This document shows positions 1 through 4,722 of a DNA stretch of 8,001 bases, one piece after another. The stretch is taken from positions 1 to 8,001 of the forward strand of contig PXDR01000351.1 in NCBI GenBank assembly GCA_003566335.1, given 5' to 3'. The translations under genes were made by a program, and so were the position numbers. The stretch's first letter is position 1; each line of letters begins with the position of its first letter. This DNA is from Cyanobacteria bacterium T3Sed10_344R1. Its GTDB lineage: Bacteria > Cyanobacteriota > Cyanobacteriia > Phormidesmidales > Phormidesmidaceae. The notes beneath the pieces were generated by a model. That model searched no databases, was not told the DNA's origin, and worked only from the letters and a program-made list of their open reading frames with translations.

Positions 1-963
1 AAACTTAGCGGTTGGCAGAGTCCCCGCTGTGGGCTGCCAGGTGAGTCCTTGGGGCCCAGCCAACACTAGCCCCTGGGGATCTACCGCCAGTTGAGTTAGG
101 GGCTGGGATAACTGAATTTCAGTCGTCGCCTGAAAGGGGAATGTGGCAGAAATTGTGGCAGGGGGGGGATCTGCCAAGAGCTGGGCTGCCGTGGCTTGAA
201 CGGCAGCGTGCATGGCGGCTGCCGAGGCAAATCGACGACCTGGCAGCTTTTGTAGAGCCTTGATTAACAGGTCTTGTAAGGGCTGGGGCAGGGTATCGGG
301 TACCTGGGGCCGCTGATTGATGTGGGCGACCATGAGCTCTAGGGGCGTGCCAGAAAACGGTCGCTTCCCCAGCAGCAGTTCATACAGCATTACGCCAACG
401 GCATACAGATCTGAGGAGGCAGCTGACTGGTTATAAAACCGCTCAGGGGCCATGTAGGCTGGAGAACCGGTGTTGCCTTCTGAGTTACGACGCAAATCCT
501 GGCTCAGGCGGGCAATGCCAAAATCAGAAATTTTCACCTGCCAACCGCCGGGGCAGATATGCAGCAGGATGTTCTCCGGTTTGATGTCGCAATGGACAAT
601 GCCCTCTCCATGGGCGTGAACCAACCCAGCCAGCACTTCTGCCACTAGGGTGAGCCCCTCTTGGGGGGCAAGCATACCCTGTTCGAGCAGCGGTCGCAGG
701 GTGCCGCCCTCGCAATAGTCCAGCACCAGTCGCCGACCCGTTGCCGTGTGCTCTAGGCTCTGACAGGCGGCAATGTTGGGGTGCTCTAAACTCAGCAGCA
801 GCCGCAGTTCCCGCAGAAACCCCTGGGTTGGTAGCCGATCTCGATTGAGATCTTTTAGCGCCACCAATTGCCCGGTTTTACGATGGATGGCACAAAAAAC
901 CCGACCAAACTGACCCTGCCCAACTAGGCCCAGTACGCGGTAGTTTGACGGCGGTTGCTTCAT
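1..963 (-). CDS. Ser/Thr protein kinase (Hanks/PKN2 type), SpkG-like, C-terminus outside window
   Basis: A eukaryotic-type Ser/Thr kinase catalytic domain fills about residues 8-260 of the 321 codons visible; the frame stays open to the left edge, so the gene is partial. Landmarks: glycine loop GQGQFGRV (15-22), Lys37 in VALK, alpha-C Glu52, catalytic loop HCDIKPEN (124-131) with Asp126, Lys128 and Asn131, DFG (147-149) and APE (172-174). All catalytic residues are present, but the usual HRD arginine is Cys125, making it a non-RD kinase. After a Pro-rich linker the tail reads LAVDPQGLVLAG, which could open a WD-type repeat or beta-propeller domain; this is only a suggestion. The ATG at 963 lies 29 bp after the V4R gene stop, so it is probably the distal gene of the operon; only a weak, distant GAGAGG precedes it. 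Its position after two V4R genes recalls spkG (slr0152) of Synechocystis. Kinase identity is secure; SpkG orthology is inferred from context. Confidence 0.93.
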   Translation of the reverse strand, partial: MKQPPSNYRVLGLVGQGQFGRVFCAIHRKTGQLVALKDLNRDRLPTQGFLRELRLLLSLEHPNIAACQSLEHTATGRRLVLDYCEGGTLRPLLEQGMLAPQEGLTLVAEVLAGLVHAHGEGIVHCDIKPENILLHICPGGWQVKISDFGIARLSQDLRRNSEGNTGSPAYMAPERFYNQSAASSDLYAVGVMLYELLLGKRPFSGTPLELMVAHINQRPQVPDTLPQPLQDLLIKALQKLPGRRFASAAAMHAAVQATAAQLLADPPPATISATFPFQATTEIQLSQPLTQLAVDPQGLVLAGPQGLTWQPTAGTLPTAKF

Positions 964-992
964 AGTCTCGGTCAGCCTCTCGGGGCAGCCGC

Positions 993-1655
993 TTAGGCTC
1001 CGCCAGTGAGTGACGCCATGATGGCCTCATGGGACTGACCAGCTTCGACCATGGCTTTGACGGGTTTGATCCGCTTTTCTAGCCCCAGCAGGTAGCGATT
1101 GCAATCATGCCCCAAGGATTCGCAGCTCGTTTGGACGCAGGACAGGTCTCGACCCGTCAACTGGCTGAAAAACATTTGCAGAATGCCGGTTTCTAGGTAG
1201 CAAACAGGCTGATCCATCTTGGGGGCATGGGGAGCGAAGGCTGAGTTTTTACCTTCAACCACCAGGAACCCCTGAGGACGGTGATGAGCATCGAGGTTAA
1301 TCCGGCCCCAGCCATGAGTTTGCCAGCATTGCTGAAATGCCTGAATGAATTCCGCCATGGAGAGTTCCGCCATGGGCTGGTGGTAGTAGTCGGTCAACTC
1401 TTCGCAAAAGCGGGCGTAAAAGTTTTTGCCCCACCACAAGCCGCAGTTAAACAACACCAGCTGGGCTGCTTGGCCAGTCTCTTGGTCGAGACCGGCATAG
1501 ATACCTTTAATCAGCGGCTCGGGGATCGCCAGCAGCCGGTCGCCCCGACGATTTTCGAGCAGGCCCAACTCTAGGGTGCCCCGCACATAAACATCGCTGG
1601 CAAAGTAGTTCCCGGGCAAGCGATTGTCTATTAGCAGGTCAGCAACGGAAACCAT
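993..1655 (-). CDS. V4R-domain protein B (Slr0147-like)
   Basis: A 220-residue soluble protein. The C-terminal half (about 115-195) carries a V4R (4-vinyl reductase) small-molecule-binding domain: GWGR near 115-118, then Cys152, Cys173, Cys178 and Cys185, in the spacing seen in the other V4R protein of this operon (Cys156, 177, 182, 190). Other shared landmarks are GLWWGK (72-77, against GLEWGK) and the final RYLLG (against KFLLG), so the two are clearly paralogues. V4R domains occur in proteins linked to tetrapyrrole or other ligand binding; in Synechocystis the V4R proteins Slr0144 and Slr0147 belong to the photosystem II assembly (Pap) operon. Start chosen at ATG 1655 because GGAG lies seven bases upstream. 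It lies 66 bp after the phycobilisome-like gene and 29 bp before the kinase gene, consistent with one transcript. The ligand, if any, cannot be read from sequence; no membrane segment or signal peptide is evident. Confidence 0.88.
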   Translation of the reverse strand: MVSVADLLIDNRLPGNYFASDVYVRGTLELGLLENRRGDRLLAIPEPLIKGIYAGLDQETGQAAQLVLFNCGLWWGKNFYARFCEELTDYYHQPMAELSMAEFIQAFQQCWQTHGWGRINLDAHHRPQGFLVVEGKNSAFAPHAPKMDQPVCYLETGILQMFFSQLTGRDLSCVQTSCESLGHDCNRYLLGLEKRIKPVKAMVEAGQSHEAIMASLTGGA

Positions 1656-1721
1656 GACGGCACTCCAGAAAAAATGAATTCAAGTTGGGACAACAGGACG
1701 GAAACTACAGTGGGATGACCC

Positions 1722-2228
1722 TTAGCGAACGCCGACTAAGGATTTCAGCGGATCGTTGCTGTCGGTATCAGAGCGCAGCAGCATGTCTTGGGCCTGCTTA
1801 AGCGAGGGAGCGAGCAAGCCCATTTGCTGGGTTGTGAGCAATTGGGTCAACTGTTGGTTTAGCAGTTGATGCAGGGTGGTGTCGATGGCTTGGGTTTCGT
1901 AGGCGGCCAAAATTGGCTGCAGCCAGCCCTCTAGACGTTGTTCAACAAAGGCCGGATCGTCGAGCAGCATGGCCATGGCGCTGTAGCGCAGCACCAGCAA
2001 TGCGGTTTTAATCGCCCGTTCTTGCAGATCAACAGTGGCCTCTGGCATTGCTTGCTGCAGCTGATCCGCCACTTGTTGCATCAGAGACAGCTCTTGGTCG
2101 CGCAACTGTCGGTAAACTTTGATTCGCTCTGGCAAAGAGCCCACATATTGACTCAGAAGATTGAGTTCTTCGGTGCCGAGGTAGCGCTTTTCGGGCTCGT
2201 CAAATAGGGTTTGCAGTTTCGGGTTCAT
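1722..2228 (-). CDS. Phycobiliprotein-fold protein without bilin cysteine (Slr0146-like position)
   Basis: A 168-residue, mostly helical protein with the layout of an allophycocyanin subunit. YLGTEEL (16-22) matches the YLDTAAL region of ApcB, and LRYSAMAML (80-88) followed by a DDP turn and the helix FVEQRLEGW matches LRYATYAML-AGDP-ILDERVLNG of ApcB (recalled from memory). Counting back from LRY, the cysteine that holds phycocyanobilin in ApcB (CIRD) is Ala72 here (AIKT), and the protein contains no cysteine at all, so covalent bilin attachment is not possible. The last 15 or so residues form a polar tail. ATG at 2228 has a good AAGGAGA site. The gene lies 14 bp after the small linker gene. 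A paralogue sits at 3686-4159. By fold and context it may be a structural or regulatory partner of the V4R and FF/W-motif proteins; its function is unknown. Confidence 0.82.
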   Translation of the reverse strand: MNPKLQTLFDEPEKRYLGTEELNLLSQYVGSLPERIKVYRQLRDQELSLMQQVADQLQQAMPEATVDLQERAIKTALLVLRYSAMAMLLDDPAFVEQRLEGWLQPILAAYETQAIDTTLHQLLNQQLTQLLTTQQMGLLAPSLKQAQDMLLRSDTDSNDPLKSLVGVR

Positions 2229-2242
2229 GGGATCTCCTTGGA

Positions 2243-2557
2243 TTAAAACAGCTCAGAAAAGGCATCTAAGGTGAGGGTGTCGTCCTCGGCTGCGGGTTCA
2301 GGGGGTTGGCTGAGGGGAGCCATGGGCACGGCAATTTCTGGGCTGCCGTCCCAAGGAAAGGTGTCGAAGAACGTCTGGACTGACATGGACAACCGCATGG
2401 GAGCTGATGAAGCGCTGCTGGTCTGGACGTTCACCTGTTGGAGCTGCGGCCCTTCCCAACTAACGGACTCAAAGAACTGCCGCACAGACTGTCGCTGCCA
2501 GGGTTCGGCTTTATTGAGTGCGGCGGTGCCATTGCGGCTGGCGGCGGTGGCAATCAT
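2243..2557 (-). CDS. Small linker-like protein with two FF-x4-W-[DE]-G motifs (Slr0145-like position)
   Basis: A 104-residue protein, low in complexity outside two near-copies of one peptide: SVRQFFESVSWEG at 24-36 and SVQTFFDTFPWDG at 59-71. They are separated by a Ser/Gln-rich linker and followed by a Pro/Ala/acidic stretch and the hydrophobic end LDAFSELF. No globular domain, signal peptide or membrane segment is seen. The layout suggests a disordered tether with two docking peptides, a feature of scaffold or linker proteins; the partner is not known. Its ATG overlaps the stop of the V4R A gene by four bases (ATGA), and a strong GGAGGTG lies seven or so bases upstream, so translation is coupled and probably matched in amount. 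The phycobilisome-like gene follows after 14 bp. I know no experimentally defined function for this family; the gene is real on the basis of position, ribosome site and internal repeat. Confidence 0.82.
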   Translation of the reverse strand: MIATAASRNGTAALNKAEPWQRQSVRQFFESVSWEGPQLQQVNVQTSSASSAPMRLSMSVQTFFDTFPWDGSPEIAVPMAPLSQPPEPAAEDDTLTLDAFSELF

Positions 2558-2570
2558 CCTTTCACCTCCC
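2550..2570 (-). promoter_or_regulatory. Strong ribosome binding site and ATGA stop-start overlap
   Basis: On the minus strand GGGAGGTGAAAGG precedes ATG at 2557, and this ATG shares bases with the TGA ending the upstream V4R gene (2554-2556). It is the best Shine-Dalgarno sequence in the operon, and it lies inside the end of the V4R coding region. The overlap points to translational coupling of V4R protein A with the FF/W linker protein. Confidence 0.8.
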
Positions 2571-3237
2571 CGGCCCGCAGGCGCTTCTCAATATCACGGG
2601 CGGTTGCCCCTTCGTTCATCCAAAAGGCGGCGGCGTCAATCCGCTCTTTGCCGCCAAGCAAAAACTTGCAGTAAGTTTCGCCCATGGAATAGCACTGAAT
2701 TTCAATGCAGCTCAACTGTTTGCGCACCATCTCGGTAAAGAATCCGGCAAAGAGACCGGCGTAGAGGTGGCAGACAGGTTTGCCGACATCCCCGAGGGTA
2801 CGGGCGACGGCGGAGTCAAACAGGTTGATGAACATGAAGCCCTGTTTGCGATCGCTCATGTCTACTTCCCAGCGACCCCAGCCTTGGGAGGTGAAAGGCC
2901 ACCACCAGGTTTCTAGCAGAAACATCAGGTTGGCTTGACGGGTGCTCATGTCAAACTCTTTTTCAAACCATTTGTCGAAAAAGAGGGAGTCTTGCTTGCC
3001 CCACTCCAAGCCGATGCTGTACATGATTGCCGCAGAAGCCGGGCCAACTTCTTCTTCTAGCCCTTCTTGGAGGCCAATGATGAAGTCTTCACTGGTGAAG
3101 ATATTGCGGCTGCCGTTCCAGTCGGTGACGGTGCCTTTATTGGCGTCAAATTGAAAGAAGTCCCGAAAGCTGTAATGGTTGTGCTTTTTGGGGTTTTTCT
3201 TTTGGAGTAGATGGGTGGAATCAGCCGTAGTTGCCAT
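2554..3237 (-). CDS. V4R-domain protein A (Slr0144-like), first gene of operon
   Basis: A 227-residue soluble protein and apparent first gene of the five-gene operon. The V4R domain occupies about 115-200: QGWGRWEVD (118-126), VCHLYAG with Cys156, then Cys177, Cys182 and Cys190 ending in CKFLLGG. These cysteines align one by one with those of the second V4R protein at 993-1655. The N-terminal part has SFRDFFQF (23-30) and WNG (40-42), reminiscent of the FF...W-G peptide carried twice by the next gene's product, and an aromatic-rich segment WWWPF at 111-115. In Synechocystis the corresponding gene slr0144 opens the Pap operon, needed for optimal photosystem II assembly; the equivalence is from memory of family and order. 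ATG at 3237 is the first Met; no Shine-Dalgarno precedes it, and the leader instead carries two CCCCT/CTCCT boxes. The C-terminus is overlapped by the next start codon. Ligand unknown. Confidence 0.88.
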   Translation of the reverse strand: MATTADSTHLLQKKNPKKHNHYSFRDFFQFDANKGTVTDWNGSRNIFTSEDFIIGLQEGLEEEVGPASAAIMYSIGLEWGKQDSLFFDKWFEKEFDMSTRQANLMFLLETWWWPFTSQGWGRWEVDMSDRKQGFMFINLFDSAVARTLGDVGKPVCHLYAGLFAGFFTEMVRKQLSCIEIQCYSMGETYCKFLLGGKERIDAAAFWMNEGATARDIEKRLRAGEVKG

Positions 3238-3262
3238 AGGAGTCAGCTTGAGGGGTCAGCTT
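3238..3262 (-). repeat. Tandem 12-13 bp repeat in the leader of V4R gene A
   Basis: Read on the minus strand, AAGCTGACCCCTC is followed directly by AAGCTGACTCCT and then ATG. The repeat abuts the start codon, where a Shine-Dalgarno would be expected. Both copies end in pyrimidine boxes resembling the anti-Shine-Dalgarno itself, so they could pair with GGAGG-like sequence in this or another RNA. The repeat is directly visible; function is inference. Confidence 0.6.
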
Positions 3263-3685
3263 AAAAAAGGGGCATAAAGCGGGCGATCGTGAACTGCCTG
3301 GGGGATGTTCCCTCAGACCGCCTTAACGAAACACCACTCGGGCTGGCAGCGGGACTGGAGTCGTCGCTTGGGGCGATTGGGCGAGCAGATTGGGCTGGAC
3401 AAGCGGGAGTAAAAATCGAGGCTTTCGACCGGTTCCCCTTGAGGCTCTTCCGCTAAAGGTAATGTTCCCAGGGTCGGGCAAATCTAACGATGTGCTGTTG
3501 TCCCGTGATCATTCTTTAAGCTTTCACACAATCTGCGACAACCCCTAGGACAGCGAGGAGGGTGACGAGCCCGCTTCTCTATCTATGCTAAGAGCTTGTT
3601 TGAAAAGGCGCATGGCCTACTGAGGCTTTACGGGGTGGCTGAAATCGCGGGACTCATCCGCTAGATAGAACAGCCAGGCTGAAGA
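3263..3685. other. Non-coding gap upstream of the V4R operon
   Basis: About 420 bp between the end of the phycobilisome-like paralogue and the operon start, holding no ORF I would defend. It should contain the operon promoter. The best minus-strand match I find is TTGTCG, 17 bases, then TAAAGA (3513-3541); this is poor and would give a leader of about 270 nt. I see no HLR1-type paired (G/T)TTACA boxes and no NtcA GTA-N8-TAC site. A short CAGCC-T-GGCTG palindrome just after the 3686 stop is too tight to be a convincing terminator. Confidence 0.5.
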
Positions 3686-4159
3686 TTAGTCTTGGCTGAG
3701 TAGGGTGCGGGTGCGCTCTAGCAGGGGACAGACCAGGGCGGATTCTGCGGCGGTGAGGTATTGGCGAACGACGTCCTGCATGACGACGTAGGTGGCATTG
3801 CAGCTGCGCTCGGCTTTAAATGACCGCATGACGGTTTGAAACCACAGCAAGATCTGATCGTTGAAGGCTTCGTCGTCGTTAATCAGCATGGCGGCGGCAA
3901 CGTAGCGCAATAGGCGCAAGGTGTCTCGCTTCCATTTGGCGGTTAAATCTTGACCGTTGTGCTGTAGCAGGGTGGGGTCGATGGAGCGCAGTTTTTGCTC
4001 AACGCTGCGGACGATGTCGGCTTCGTTGGCGTGGAGCTTTTGGTAGGCGCTGAAGCGCAGCCGGGCTGACTGGAGGTAAATCTGGAGAAAGAGCAGTTCT
4101 GTGTCGGTGGCGTAGCGACCATCCACATCGAGGCTAAGGCGATCGAGTTGGCTGAACAT
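3686..4159 (-). CDS. Second phycobiliprotein-fold protein, paralogue of the 1722-2228 product, no bilin cysteine
   Basis: A 157-residue, mostly helical protein that aligns end to end with the 168-residue product at 1722-2228: RYATDTELLFLQIYL (15-29) with RYLGTEELNLLSQYV, SAYQKL with KVYRQL, and LLRYVAAAMLINDDEAF (83-99) with VLRYSAMAMLLDDPAF. The same segment matches allophycocyanin beta (LRYATYAMLAGD). The bilin-binding CIRD position reads Trp76-Lys-Arg-Asp here, so the RD pair is kept but the cysteine is a tryptophan; only Cys120 and Cys144 remain, outside that site. It is not in the V4R operon but sits 103 bp behind a rhodanese gene with palindromes between, so it may have its own promoter. 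ATG at 4159 has no clear Shine-Dalgarno. Role unknown; a chromophore-free structural or regulatory member of the phycobilisome superfamily is the best reading. Confidence 0.8.
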   Translation of the reverse strand: MFSQLDRLSLDVDGRYATDTELLFLQIYLQSARLRFSAYQKLHANEADIVRSVEQKLRSIDPTLLQHNGQDLTAKWKRDTLRLLRYVAAAMLINDDEAFNDQILLWFQTVMRSFKAERSCNATYVVMQDVVRQYLTAAESALVCPLLERTRTLLSQD

Positions 4160-4179
4160 GGTGGGCTAACGATAGGAAG

Positions 4180-4192
4180 AACTTGGCAAGTT
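4180..4192. repeat. 13-bp palindrome AACTTGGCAAGTT
   Basis: A perfect 6+1+6 inverted repeat about 20 bp upstream of the 4159 start codon. On the plus strand it is followed by a T run, but the loop is too short for a good terminator. Its place upstream of a gene fits an operator better. It shares CTTG/CAAG half-sites with the neighbouring repeat at 4203-4224. Confidence 0.4.
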
Positions 4193-4202
4193 TTTTAGGC
4201 GC

Positions 4203-4224
4203 AAGGCTTGTCGGGACAAGACTT
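4203..4224. repeat. 22-bp imperfect inverted repeat upstream of the phycobilisome-like paralogue
   Basis: The core CTTGTC-GG-GACAAG (4207-4220) is a perfect palindrome, extended on both sides by AAG/CTT after one mismatch. It lies in the 103-bp gap between the rhodanese and the 3686-4159 gene and could be a dimeric regulator site or a small RNA hairpin. The pairing is visible; function is not. Confidence 0.4.
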
Positions 4225-4262
4225 GTGATCGCAGGATTTTTAGGTGGGTTCAGTAATCGGAT

Positions 4263-4604
4263 TTAATAACGGGGGACGGTGGGGTCAATCTGGCAGGAGT
4301 AAGCATCAATACCCCCTTCTAGGTTACTGACTGCGGTAAAGCCTTGATCGACCAACCACTGACACATTTGGGCTGAGCGCATGCCGTGGTGGCACATAAC
4401 GATGGTTTCGGCGTGGAGATCTAGTTGAACCGGCACTTCGTCTGCCCATTGACCAGCTTGGCTTAGGGGAAAGTTGAGGAAGTCGGGTAGGGCGGCTAGG
4501 GCGAGCTCGCTGGGTTCGCGCACATCAACCAGCTGAAAGGCGTCGCTGCCTTCGGCGGCGAGGCGTTGAGCAAAGGTGGTGACGTCGAGTCGGCGGAAAG
4601 ACAT
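4263..4604 (-). CDS. Single-domain rhodanese-like sulfurtransferase
   Basis: One complete rhodanese domain of 113 residues: LVDVREPSEL (25-34), then the active-site loop CHHGMRS (71-77) with the persulfide-forming Cys71 and Arg76, the segment GGIDAYS (97-103), and the family end IDPTVPRY. It is the GlpE-like single-domain class, probably cytosolic, since no signal peptide or membrane segment is present. Such proteins carry sulfane sulfur to acceptors; the cyanobacterial substrate is not known. All catalytic residues are intact, so activity is expected. ATG at 4604 is chosen as the first Met before the domain's first strand; no good Shine-Dalgarno is visible. It lies 112 bp downstream of the ABC exporter and 103 bp upstream of the phycobilisome-like paralogue, all on one strand, so co-transcription with either is possible but unproven. 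Confidence 0.93.
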   Translation of the reverse strand: MSFRRLDVTTFAQRLAAEGSDAFQLVDVREPSELALAALPDFLNFPLSQAGQWADEVPVQLDLHAETIVMCHHGMRSAQMCQWLVDQGFTAVSNLEGGIDAYSCQIDPTVPRY

Positions 4605-4697
4605 AGAGGGCTGGCGTAAGGGTGGGCAGGTAATCGGGGCGTTGGGGACGGGAAAACTGGGTTAATGGTAGCCAGGGGAGAGAACTAGGCGCGATGA

Positions 4698-4722
4698 TCA
4701 GGCTTAATTGTCAGGCTTATTG
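4698..4722 (+). repeat. Tandem repeat over the ABC exporter stop codon
   Basis: TCAGGCTTAATTG is followed at once by TCAGGCTTATTG. The ABC transporter stop (TAA on the minus strand) lies inside the second unit, and a duplicate in-register-like TAAGCCTGA follows. It is probably a small slippage duplication of the gene end. Confidence 0.6.

Noticed and set aside
524..715. Minus-strand ORF of 63 codons inside the kinase gene
   Set aside because: It lies in a shifted frame through the kinase catalytic region, which is read intact in its own frame.
2271..2916. Overlapping plus-strand ORFs opposite the linker and V4R A genes
   Set aside because: They are antisense to genes with family-level matches, ribosome sites and an ATGA junction; their translations are Arg/Ser/Gly-rich without domain features.
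3238..3685. HLR1/RpaB or NtcA sites upstream of the V4R operon
   Set aside because: Looked for paired TTACA boxes and GTA-N8-TAC on the coding strand; none found.
4180..4196. Rho-independent terminator on the plus strand (palindrome plus T run)
   Set aside because: No plus-strand gene ends nearby and the loop would be one to three bases; an operator is more likely.
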